Origin: Agitococcus lubricus
GTDB lineage: Bacteria > Pseudomonadota > Gammaproteobacteria > Pseudomonadales > Moraxellaceae
Direction of reading: 5' to 3'
NCBI RefSeq assembly: GCF_003051055.1
Contig: NZ_QAON01000001.1
Span: forward strand, 310,001 to 374,000
Length of the DNA stretch: 64,000 bases
The position numbers and the translations under genes are program-made. Shown piece after piece: positions 9,833 to 18,009 of this stretch. Each line of letters starts with the position of its first letter. Within the stretch, counting starts at the first letter, position 1. A model generated the notes under the pieces. It did no database searches. It was not told the origin of the DNA and saw only the letters and a list, made by a program, of their open reading frames with translations.

Positions 9833-11719
9833 ATGTTTAACCACATTCCTTTAAGCAAACCGCATACCCCGCTGCTCGACCAAGCAAGTATTCCTCATGC
9901 CTTACGCAAGTTACCCCTGAGCGCGCTACCGCAACTCGCCCATGAATTACGTGAGTATTTATTATGGTGTACAGGTCAAACAGGTGGCCATTTTGGTGCA
10001 GGCTTAGGCGTCGTGGAACTGACCATCGCGTTACATTATGTCTATAACACCCCGTTTGACCGTGTTGTGTGGGATGTGGGTCATCAAGCCTATCCCCATA
10101 AAATTTTAACGGGTCGCAAAGAGCAGATGTTATCCATGCGCCAAAAAGATGGCTTAGCTGCTTTTCCTAATCGGGCAGAATCGGAATATGACACCTTTGG
10201 TGTCGGTCACTCCTCAACCTCGATTTCTGCGGCCTTAGGCATGTCCTTAGCAGCTCGCCAACAACAATCTGGCCGTAAAGTGGTTGCTGTGATTGGTGAC
10301 GGTGCGATGACCGCAGGCATGGCGTTTGAAGCACTCAACGATGCGGCTCATAACAAGGCCGACATGCTGGTGATTCTCAATGACAATCAAATGTCTATTT
10401 CCCATAATGTCGGTGGGCTTTCTAATTATCTGGCACGTATTTGGGCAAGTAAGAAATATATTGCCTTACGCGAAGGCGGTAAAAAAGTATTGGCCACGAT
10501 GCCAACGGCATGGAATTTTGCTCGTCGTACCGAAGAAAGTGTCAAGCACATGACCGCCTCTACAGGCACATTATTTGAAGCTATCGGCTTTAATACCGTT
10601 GGCCCTATTGATGGTCACGATGTGATCGAATTAGTCAAAGTGCTAACTACCTTACGCAAAACCAAAGGCCCACAACTTCTGCACTTATATACGACCAAAG
10701 GCAAAGGTTTTGCCCCTGCCGAAGCAGACCCTATTGGTTATCATGCCATCACCAAAATTGCGCCCGCTACCGAACGTAACCAAAGTCTGCCAGTGGTGAA
10801 AAAACCTAAATACTCCGATATTTTTGGTGCGTGGTTATGTGATATGGCCAGTAAAGACACGCGTTTAGTGGCCATCACACCTGCCATGTGTGAAGGCTCA
10901 GGCATGGTCAAATTTGCCCAACAATTTCCTGAGCGGTTTCATGATGTCGCCATTGCCGAACAACATGCCGTGACGTTGGCGGCGGGTATGGCATGTGAGG
11001 GGCTAAAACCTGTAGTGGCCATTTATTCTACGTTTTTACAACGGGGTTACGACCAACTGGTACACGACGTTGCGCTACAAAATCTCGATGTGACTTTTGG
11101 TATTGACCGTGCAGGATTAGTAGGCGAAGACGGGCCAACCCATGCGGGGGCGTATGACTACGCCTATATGCGTACCATTCCACAAATTGTGATTTGTGCA
11201 CCTAGCGACGAAAATGAATGTCGCCAATTATTGTATACCGCTTATCAGTATCAAGGCTGTGCTGCCGTACGTTATCCACGTGGGACAGGGACAGGCGTGA
11301 CGATTGAACAAACCATGACAGCCATTCCTATTGGTAAAGCCGAAATCAAACGTCAAGGCGAAAAAATTGCCATTTTAGCGTTTGGTAGTATGGTAGCACC
11401 GAGCCTACAGGTAGGCGACAAACTGAATGCTACTGTCGTGAATATGCGTTTTGTTAAACCGCTAGACGACGCATTGATTCAACAACTCGCACAAGACCAT
11501 GAGTTATTAGTGACTGTCGAAGAACATGCGGTCATGGCAGGTGCAGGCAGTGCGGTGAATGAGCTGTTAGCCAACGTCGGCTTAGAGAAAGCCGTGTTAA
11601 ACTTAGGCATTCCTGATGCTTTTATTGAACACGGTACGCACCAAGAAATGCTGCATGCTTGTGGCCTAGATGCAGATGGAATTTTCCAATCTATCACACA
11701 GCGTCTAAAACACATCTAA
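9833..11719 (+). CDS. dxs: 1-deoxy-D-xylulose-5-phosphate synthase
   Basis: This thiamine-diphosphate enzyme makes DXP from pyruvate and glyceraldehyde-3-phosphate, the first step of the MEP pathway. [21 protein letters not shown] and [16 protein letters not shown] are family hallmarks. The ThDP motif [16 protein letters not shown]...NDNQMSI and the transketolase Pyr domain ([34 protein letters not shown]) are intact. I take ATG 9833 ([15 protein letters not shown]) as the start by comparison with pseudomonad Dxs, giving 628 residues. In-frame TTG 9818/9821 and ATG 9824 precede it. No TPP riboswitch is seen upstream. Confidence 0.93.
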   Translation: MFNHIPLSKPHTPLLDQASIPHALRKLPLSALPQLAHELREYLLWCTGQTGGHFGAGLGVVELTIALHYVYNTPFDRVVWDVGHQAYPHKILTGRKEQMLSMRQKDGLAAFPNRAESEYDTFGVGHSSTSISAALGMSLAARQQQSGRKVVAVIGDGAMTAGMAFEALNDAAHNKADMLVILNDNQMSISHNVGGLSNYLARIWASKKYIALREGGKKVLATMPTAWNFARRTEESVKHMTASTGTLFEAIGFNTVGPIDGHDVIELVKVLTTLRKTKGPQLLHLYTTKGKGFAPAEADPIGYHAITKIAPATERNQSLPVVKKPKYSDIFGAWLCDMASKDTRLVAITPAMCEGSGMVKFAQQFPERFHDVAIAEQHAVTLAAGMACEGLKPVVAIYSTFLQRGYDQLVHDVALQNLDVTFGIDRAGLVGEDGPTHAGAYDYAYMRTIPQIVICAPSDENECRQLLYTAYQYQGCAAVRYPRGTGTGVTIEQTMTAIPIGKAEIKRQGEKIAILAFGSMVAPSLQVGDKLNATVVNMRFVKPLDDALIQQLAQDHELLVTVEEHAVMAGAGSAVNELLANVGLEKAVLNLGIPDAFIEHGTHQEMLHACGLDADGIFQSITQRLKHI

Positions 11720-11734
11720 AAATAGTCTAACAAT

Positions 11735-11769
11735 CAGGGGTTATCGACTACTAACCCCTGTGTTTTATT
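11735..11769 (+). terminator. Terminator after dxs
   Basis: The perfect 9-bp stem CAGGGGTTA/TAACCCCTG has an 8-nt loop and is followed by TGTTTTATT. It lies 15 bp after the dxs stop. Confidence 0.75.
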
Positions 11770-11970
11770 AACACGTTCTCATTTTTGATAAACTGTGCCA
11801 AACCTGAGGCGCATCGGCTTAGATTTTGCTTAACTCTCCGTATGGGCGCAGTAATCATGCCCTAAAAACACCGCAATATGTCCCAATAGACTGTCAATTT
11901 GCAGACAGTGTGATGATGAAATCCCGATTTATCACCCATATTGCAGGCAATCGTAGAGGAGAAATTCAAC

Positions 11971-12783
11971 ATGCTATCCCGATTACGCACTGGACTTATC
12001 TTGATTTTGTTATCAAGCATTTGTCTACCGACTTGGGCATTAACAGATGCCGAAGCGGTTAATATGTCTGGACTACAGCGGATGTTGAGCCAACGGATTG
12101 CAAAAACTTATCTGATGTTAGGACAAAAAATCAGTACCCACGAAGCACGTCAACAACGTGATACCAGCGTGCGTTTGTTTGATGACAACCTAAAAGCCCT
12201 ACAAGCCTATGCGCCGACGCCCGATATCGCCGAACAAGTCAGCAAAGTGGAGTCGGTTTGGGTTGGCTATAAAAAGCGTGTGCTCAATACGCCATCACGC
12301 CATGAAGCGCTCACCGTCGTTCGCCAGAGTGATGAAGTCTTAAAACTGAGCGAAAAATTGGTTAAACAAATTCAAGACCACAGTAATGCGAGTAGTGCAC
12401 AGTTAGTCAATCTGTCAGGACGGCAACGTATGTTAAGTCAGCGTATTGCCAAAATTTATTTAGTCAAAAGTTGGGGACTCAACTACGATGCGATAGATTT
12501 AGACTTACAAAGTGCGATTCATGACTATGAGCAAGCACTCACTCAATTAAGTCAAAGTCATCTCAACACGGCAGATATCAATCAAGGGCTGGCACGCGTT
12601 AAAAGTATTTGGCAATTCTCTAAAGCGGGTTTTGCACTGTCACAAGAGAAAGTCTTTGTGCCAACCGCTATTTGTAATACCACAGAGAACTTACTTAAAC
12701 ACATGCAAGAGATTACCAAACTCTACGAACAACGCATGCAAATGGCGGATAATCCTAAAGCACTGGCTGTACAAAAGTCCTAA
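11971..12783 (+). CDS. Secreted protein with two PilJ-type (type IV pili chemotaxis-transducer N-terminal) domains
   Basis: The protein has 270 residues from ATG 11971, which has an AGAGGAG ribosome site 8-9 bp upstream; the longer TTG frame from 11941 is less likely. After a signal peptide ending in TWALTDAEA come two copies of the PilJ N-terminal helix motif, NMSGLQRMLSQRIAK and NLSGRQRMLSQRIAK, each leading a helical bundle. Such domains normally form the periplasmic sensor of PilJ or of nitrate/nitrite sensors, but here there is no transmembrane or signalling domain, so this is a free periplasmic sensor-like protein. Its ligand and partner are unknown. Confidence 0.75.
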   Translation: MLSRLRTGLILILLSSICLPTWALTDAEAVNMSGLQRMLSQRIAKTYLMLGQKISTHEARQQRDTSVRLFDDNLKALQAYAPTPDIAEQVSKVESVWVGYKKRVLNTPSRHEALTVVRQSDEVLKLSEKLVKQIQDHSNASSAQLVNLSGRQRMLSQRIAKIYLVKSWGLNYDAIDLDLQSAIHDYEQALTQLSQSHLNTADINQGLARVKSIWQFSKAGFALSQEKVFVPTAICNTTENLLKHMQEITKLYEQRMQMADNPKALAVQKS

Positions 12784-12803
12784 TGACGCTTTATGGGCTT
12801 GAT

Positions 12804-12836
12804 GTTTTACCTTACTCTCTGTGAGTAAGGTAAAAC
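12804..12836. terminator. Bidirectional hairpin between convergent genes
   Basis: GTTTTACCTTACTC/GAGTAAGGTAAAAC is a perfect 14-bp stem with a 5-nt loop, located between the PilJ-domain gene and the convergent membrane-protein gene. A/T runs inside the stem supply the U tract in both directions. Confidence 0.75.
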
Positions 12837-12837
12837 G

Positions 12838-13248
12838 CTAATCAAACTCATGACGAACAGACCAAAGTGGAACAATAATCGCCAACATAACCATGCCATT
12901 TAAGATGGCATGTATCCAAACCCCATAATAATAAGAGTATATGCTGTCATAAAGTCCCCAGACTAAGGTTGCCGTTACCATTAACAACCAACTACTGCGC
13001 GTACGCAACATAAACGATTGTTGAACCAACGCCCAAAATAAAATCCCCCAACTCGCCACCGTAGGCCCAAATAAACTCAGCATAAAGGCTGTTAAATGGT
13101 GCGCATTGAGGTCGTTAACAGCAAATGCATCCATTAACCACTGAATATAGATTTGACTAAACTCTAACTGAATAATCAGGGGTAATAATAAACCTAAAAC
13201 AATGTGTGCAATCGCAAGAAACTGTAGCCATTTTTTTACGACACTCAT
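12838..13248 (-). CDS. Small four-helix membrane protein of unknown function
   Basis: The protein has 136 residues from ATG 13248 (MSVVKKWLQFLAIAHIVLG); an in-frame start at 13272 lacks a ribosome site. Four hydrophobic segments are visible (FLAIAHIVLGLLLPLIIQL; LSLFGPTVASWGILFWALV; WLLMVTATLVWGLYDSIY; AILNGMVMLAIIVPLW). No catalytic motif or known family is recognised. The upstream region holds a palindrome resembling a Fur/metalloregulator site, shared with the divergent gene at 13430. Confidence 0.6.
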   Translation of the reverse strand: MSVVKKWLQFLAIAHIVLGLLLPLIIQLEFSQIYIQWLMDAFAVNDLNAHHLTAFMLSLFGPTVASWGILFWALVQQSFMLRTRSSWLLMVTATLVWGLYDSIYSYYYGVWIHAILNGMVMLAIIVPLWSVRHEFD

Positions 13249-13314
13249 CGTATAAATACCCCCACTTATCACGGCTACGCATACAAATACGTAGGCTTCT
13301 GTTAAAGTCCTAAG

Positions 13315-13338
13315 CTAATGAGAACCAGTTCTCATTAG
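13315..13338. promoter_or_regulatory. Fur-box-like palindrome in a divergent promoter region
   Basis: CTAATGAGAAC-CA-GTTCTCATTAG has 11-bp perfect arms and a 2-nt centre. The half-site AATGAGAA is the half-site of many gamma Fur boxes, although the classic centre is 1 nt. It lies between two divergent small membrane-protein genes. A hairpin/terminator role is an alternative, since TTCTTTTT follows on the plus strand. Confidence 0.45.
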
Positions 13339-13343
13339 TTCTT

Positions 13344-13408
13344 TTTAGGACTCACGTATTTAGCAGCTTTTATCAGTTGCTAACACGGTGCAATGCGTGA
13401 GTCCTAAA
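13344..13408. repeat. 13-bp perfect inverted repeat
   Basis: TTTAGGACTCACG (13344-13356) and CGTGAGTCCTAAA (13396-13408) are exact reverse complements 39 bp apart, next to the Fur-like palindrome. They may be paired operator sites or an RNA hairpin in the leader of the gene at 13430. Confidence 0.6.
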
Positions 13409-13429
13409 CTCACTTTAAGGAATGTTAGG

Positions 13430-13726
13430 TTGACTATTCAACAAATCCGCCTCGTTCAAATTATTTGCCAAATTAGCGTCAGTGTGAGCGCTATCTCAGT
13501 GCTGATTTTTGCAGCCGCTATCTTACGCATTTTTCATTTAAGTGTAGAAACAGGCGTGGTGATACAAGATATTTTTGTGGCATCAACCGTTGCCAGTGCA
13601 ATATTAATTCTTGTCGTTAGACGCTTAGAATGTCCCGTCTGTGCCAATCGTTTTATTGGTGAAACACACCCGAGTTTATTTACTAAAGTATGTAAACATT
13701 GTCGACGCGGTGTTGGTGAAGACTAG
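13430..13726 (+). CDS. Small membrane protein with C-terminal zinc-ribbon cysteines
   Basis: The protein has 98 residues from TTG 13430, which has AAGGA 8 bp upstream; the frame also opens at GTG 13388, but that start lies inside an inverted repeat. Two hydrophobic helices (IICQISVSVSAISVLIFAAAIL and a second one ending in ILILVV) precede a short cytoplasmic tail with CPVC...CKHC, a likely Zn-binding knuckle. The function is unknown. It is divergent from the membrane protein at 13248. Confidence 0.5.
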   Translation: MTIQQIRLVQIICQISVSVSAISVLIFAAAILRIFHLSVETGVVIQDIFVASTVASAILILVVRRLECPVCANRFIGETHPSLFTKVCKHCRRGVGED

Positions 13727-13775
13727 GTTGTTGGTCATCCGACGGATTGTCTGTGTCAAAGCCATCAACAGAACT

Positions 13776-13849
13776 TGGAGCGGGTGAAGGGAATCGAACC
13801 CTCGCCGAAAGCTTGGGAAGCTGCCGTTCTACCATTAAACTACACCCGC
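13776..13849 (-). tRNA. tRNA-Gly (anticodon CCC)
   Basis: On the minus strand the acceptor arm GCGGGTG pairs with CACCCGC, the D arm reads TAGTTTAATGGTAGAAC, the anticodon loop is TTCCCAA (CCC), the T arm contains GGTTCGATTCC, and the 3' end is an encoded TCCA. It closely resembles E. coli glyU. The anticodon stem has one mismatch and one wobble in its outer pairs. The length is 74 nt with CCA. Confidence 0.95.
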
Positions 13850-14415
13850 CTAGGTTGCTGATTTTAAGCATTTTTTTAGCACGTTAGCAATCACTATCTG
13901 ACTAGATTATCGGCGCTGTCGCCTTTTGCCACCGTCAACCAAAGGCTATGGTGATGAACATACGTCCTAAAGACCCCATTTATCTGTATTTAGCTTCTAT
14001 GCTGAGCGTCGTCACTCCATTGGATAAGCGATAGACCTCGCTCAAGGTATACCTAAATTGATGCGGCTGTGCTTAACATAAATCAATATTGTTAGCATTT
14101 TGCCTATGACTTGCATGGCTGAATCATCTTCGTATTGCCTAACTTCACCACAAACGACTTATTTTGCTTATAATGCCTCATATTGGTGCACAAATGCACC
14201 TAATGTTTGCCTGACTCCCTGTCATTACATCACCACTCGTCATGTAAAGGACATCTTTTCGTCATTTAGTTCACTTAAATTAGGGGCTGTTGATGTTTTA
14301 ACACGGTTGATACGCTTCAGGATTTTTGCAAGGATAGCGTCACAGATATCAGCCTAAAGTGGCACAACTCTTGCCTTTGCACAGCTAAAACTGCTCATTA
14401 ACAGGGAGATTCTCG
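13850..14415. other. Intergenic region before the transglutaminase cluster
   Basis: No credible gene was seen; the 85-codon frame at 14100-14357 has biased composition and no ribosome site. It holds one arm of a dispersed repeat (14280-14299) and the leader of the gene at 14416, which has a good AGGGAG site. Confidence 0.45.
14280..14299 (+). repeat. MITE-like repeat, single arm (copy B)
   Basis: TTAGGGGCTGTTGATGTTTT matches the inverted arm of the element at 33291-33383 at 19 of 20 positions. No clear partner arm is found nearby, so this is a partial or decayed copy. Confidence 0.5.
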
Positions 14416-17400
14416 GTGTCCATCCATGTTGCCCTTCATCATGTTACACATTATCAGTACGACCGCCCTATCAATGTTGGGCCACAGGTAATTCGTTTAC
14501 GTCCTGCGCCACACTGTCGTACCCGTATTTTGTCGTACTCACTCAAAGTGCTACCTGAAAAGCATTTTATTAACTGGCAACAAGACCCTCAATCTAACTA
14601 CTTGGCGCGTTTGGTTTTTCCAGAAAAAACCACGCAATTTAAGGTGGAAGTAGATTTAGTCGCCGAAATGTCGGTCATCAATCCTTTTGATTTCTTTTTA
14701 GAACCGTATGCCGATAAATTTCCCTTTAGCTACGATACCAGCCTAGACCAAGAGTTAGCACCTTATTTACTAAAGCAAGACCCTAGCCCCTTATTTAGTG
14801 AGTATTTACAAAGTATTGATACCAGTACCGTTAATACCATTAACTTTTTGGTCTATCTCAATCAAAAACTCAGTCAAGATATTAACTACCTGATTCGTTT
14901 AGAACCGGGGGTGCAAACACCCGAAGAAACACTCAGCAAAGCCTCTGGTTCATGTCGTGATTCTGCATGGTTATTAGTTCAACTCCTCCGTCACTTAGGC
15001 TTGGCGGCACGTTTTGTTTCGGGCTATTTAATTCAACTCACGGCTGATGTCAAAGCGCTCGATGGCCCTACAGGTACAGATGTTGACTTTACCGACCTAC
15101 ATGCATGGTGTGAGGTTTATTTACCAGGTGCAGGTTGGATAGGTTTAGACCCCACCTCTGGTTTGTTAGCAGGTGAAGGCCACTTACCGTTGGCCTGTAG
15201 TCCAGAACCCTCGTCTGCTGCGCCTATCAGTGGCTTAATTGATGAGTGCGAGTGCGAGTTTCACCACGAAATGCGCGTTGACCGTATTTGGGAAGCACCG
15301 CGTGTCACTAAACCTTATACGGAGCAACAATGGCACGCAATTGAGCAACTGGGTCATTTAGTGGATGCCGATTTAGCCGCTATGGATGTACGTCTGACCA
15401 TGGGGGGAGAACCCACGTTTGTTGCAGTTGACGACCCTGACGGTGCGGAATGGAATACTGCCGCTCTTGGCCCTACTAAACGCCTAAGAGCGGCCGCATT
15501 ATTCAATCGTCTACGCGATAAATATGCCCCACAAGGCTTGTGTCATTTTGGTCAAGGCAAATGGTACCCTGGTGAGCAATTACCGCGTTGGTCACTGAAT
15601 TGTTTTTGGCGTAAAGATGGCGAACCTATTTGGTTAGACCCCAGTTTGTATGCCGATGAAAACAAGCAATATGGCACAGATGCCGCCTTAGCAGCTGAAT
15701 TTTTACAAGGTGTCGCACAACGTTTAGGGGTAGATGAACAGTATATTTTTCCTGCCTTTGAAGATGTCTTTTATTATATGTGGCGTGAACGTAAACTGCC
15801 GAGCAACGTCGACCCCCATGACTCCCGTCTCAATGACCCACTCGAACGTGCACGTTTACTCAAAGTATTTAGCCAAGGCCTAGACCACGTTGTTGGTCAT
15901 ATTTTACCCATCACGTGGAATGTCAAACAACATACATGGCAAACAGGCTCTTGGTTTTTACGTACCGAACATTGTTATTTATTACCAGGTGACTCCGCGA
16001 TTGGCTATCGTCTGCCCTTAGATTCACAACCTTGGGTGAGTAAAGAAGACTTTCCTTATATCAATCCGCATGACCCCAGTGTTGAATTTAGCCCACTCAA
16101 ATCACATACCGCGATTAAACAACAGGTATTAGGCGAAAAACGTCATACCATCAGCCACGATAGCGCCCCTAAGGCCAAAGAGTCTGCCATCGATTTAACC
16201 CGAACCGCTTTATGTGCCGAACCGCGTGATGGCAAGCTATATATTTTTATGCCGCCTACCTTAGAGCTAGAACATTATTTAGAGCTTGTTTCTGCCATTG
16301 AAGCCACCGCAGAAGCCTTGCAACATCCTGTTATTTTAGAAGGTTATGAACCTCCAAACGACCCTCGTTTGACCTATTTCCGAGTCACACCCGACCCTGG
16401 TGTCATCGAAGTCAACATTCATCCTTCCGCATCGTGGGATGAATTGGTCGATAAAACCACACACCTGTATGACAGCGCGCATCTTTGCCGTTTAACCAGC
16501 GAAAAGTTTATGACCGATGGCCGTCATACAGGCACAGGCGGCGGCAACCATTTTGTTTTGGGTGGTGCCACCGTTAATGACTCCCCCTTTTTACGCAGAC
16601 CCGACTTACTACGCAGCTTAATTGCTTATTGGCATAATCATCCCTCATTATCGTATTTATTTTCAGGTTTGTTTATTGGACCAACCTCACAAGCCCCGCG
16701 GGTGGATGAAGCCAGAAATGATGCGTTATATGAACTCGAAATAGCTTTTCAACAATTTCCTGCCGTTGGTAAAAGCTGTCCTCCGTGGTTACTTGACCGC
16801 TTATTACGCAATTTATTAATTGATGTGACTGGTAACACGCACCGCGCAGAGTTTTGTATTGATAAACTCTACTCACCCGATAGTAGCTCAGGACGTTTAG
16901 GGCTTTTAGAATTACGCGCCTTTGAAATGCCCCCTCATGCCCAAATGAGTTTAGCGCAACAACTCTTATTACGGGCGCTCATCGCACGGTTTTGGAAAGA
17001 GCCTTATTATCCTGCGCGTTTAAGCCGTTGGGGAACAGAATTACATGACCGCTTCATGCTGCCTTATTTTGTCAAAACAGACTTTGATGATGTGATGAGT
17101 GAATTACAAGAAGCGGGCTACCCCATTCAAGCCGATTGGTTTAATGCCCATTTTGAATTCCGTTTCCCGAAATACGGAGATTACGCCGTTAAAGGTATGG
17201 CGTTGGAAATTCGTCATGCCTTAGAGCCGTGGCATGTCTTAGGCGAAGAAGGCTCCGCAGGGGGAACAGTACGTTATGTCGACTCCTCGCTAGAGCGCGT
17301 GCAAGTTAAAGTCACAGGGCTAGCGCCTGACCGTTATACCCTGACCTGTAATGGCGAACCTGTCCCTTTACGGCCTACAGGGAATGTCGGTGAATACGTG

Positions 17401-17703
17401 GCAGGTGTACGTTATCGCGCATGGCAGCCTGCATCCTGTTTACAACCCACGATTGGCATACATTCGCCTTTGACCTTTGATTTGGTCGACACATGGATGG
17501 AGCGCTCAATGGGCGGCTGTCAATATCATGTCATGCATGCAGGTGGCCGTAACTTTGATAGCCTACCCGTTAATGCTTATGAGGCCGAAAGCCGTCGTTT
17601 AGCACGCTTTTTCCGCATCGGTCATACGCCGCGTAAAGTGGCTGCTAAGGTGTCGACGACAAACCCTGAACATCCATTTATTTTGGACTTGCGCCGTAAA
17701 TAA
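14416..17703 (+). CDS. Transglutaminase-like / DUF2126 fusion protein
   Basis: The protein has 1095 residues from GTG 14416, with AGGGAG 7 bp upstream. An N-terminal bacterial transglutaminase beta domain (1-90) precedes a transglutaminase core with catalytic Cys180 (SGSCRDSAW), His229 (DLHAWCEVY) and Asp245 (GLDPTSG). The remaining ~800 residues are DUF2126, recognisable by LTMGGEPTFV, GKWYPGEQLPRW and MTDGRHTGTGGGNHFVLGG. The family always travels with ATP-grasp/alpha-E and small transglutaminase genes, as here, and was predicted from context to take part in amide or peptide ligation/modification. It is probably cytoplasmic. The substrate is unknown. Confidence 0.9.
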   Translation: MSIHVALHHVTHYQYDRPINVGPQVIRLRPAPHCRTRILSYSLKVLPEKHFINWQQDPQSNYLARLVFPEKTTQFKVEVDLVAEMSVINPFDFFLEPYADKFPFSYDTSLDQELAPYLLKQDPSPLFSEYLQSIDTSTVNTINFLVYLNQKLSQDINYLIRLEPGVQTPEETLSKASGSCRDSAWLLVQLLRHLGLAARFVSGYLIQLTADVKALDGPTGTDVDFTDLHAWCEVYLPGAGWIGLDPTSGLLAGEGHLPLACSPEPSSAAPISGLIDECECEFHHEMRVDRIWEAPRVTKPYTEQQWHAIEQLGHLVDADLAAMDVRLTMGGEPTFVAVDDPDGAEWNTAALGPTKRLRAAALFNRLRDKYAPQGLCHFGQGKWYPGEQLPRWSLNCFWRKDGEPIWLDPSLYADENKQYGTDAALAAEFLQGVAQRLGVDEQYIFPAFEDVFYYMWRERKLPSNVDPHDSRLNDPLERARLLKVFSQGLDHVVGHILPITWNVKQHTWQTGSWFLRTEHCYLLPGDSAIGYRLPLDSQPWVSKEDFPYINPHDPSVEFSPLKSHTAIKQQVLGEKRHTISHDSAPKAKESAIDLTRTALCAEPRDGKLYIFMPPTLELEHYLELVSAIEATAEALQHPVILEGYEPPNDPRLTYFRVTPDPGVIEVNIHPSASWDELVDKTTHLYDSAHLCRLTSEKFMTDGRHTGTGGGNHFVLGGATVNDSPFLRRPDLLRSLIAYWHNHPSLSYLFSGLFIGPTSQAPRVDEARNDALYELEIAFQQFPAVGKSCPPWLLDRLLRNLLIDVTGNTHRAEFCIDKLYSPDSSSGRLGLLELRAFEMPPHAQMSLAQQLLLRALIARFWKEPYYPARLSRWGTELHDRFMLPYFVKTDFDDVMSELQEAGYPIQADWFNAHFEFRFPKYGDYAVKGMALEIRHALEPWHVLGEEGSAGGTVRYVDSSLERVQVKVTGLAPDRYTLTCNGEPVPLRPTGNVGEYVAGVRYRAWQPASCLQPTIGIHSPLTFDLVDTWMERSMGGCQYHVMHAGGRNFDSLPVNAYEAESRRLARFFRIGHTPRKVAAKVSTTNPEHPFILDLRRK

Positions 17704-18009
17704 ACGGATACCGTGTCAAGTCTGTATAAACGTCCCAGTTGAGTATCTTCCTCGGCCTCTTTTTGCTAAAGAGAGGCTGAAGATTCTGCGTCTAAAAATG
17801 GGTTTAGTCATGGTAGATAAAAGACTTACCATGTTTAGGATGGATAGAAAATCGTCTATCCTGTACGGATGTTCCGACCTGTGGCTATGTTGTACTCTTG
17901 CCCCTAGACCATAACTAACCGACAATAGGGGTCTCAGGGGAATTTTCCAACTTCTTAAAATACAGAGGCGTATACCACCATACGTCCCGTTGAGTAACGC
18001 CTAATATCC
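17704..18009. other. Intergenic region, imperfect hairpin only
   Basis: An imperfect hairpin (GCCTCTTT...AAAGAGAGGC, about 17753-17777) may attenuate or end the upstream transcript. No gene was seen. The cluster therefore may not be a single transcript. Confidence 0.4.

Noticed and set aside
14100..14357. 85-codon frame before the transglutaminase cluster
   Set aside because: No ribosome site, Cys/Ser-rich random-like composition, and it contains part of a dispersed repeat.
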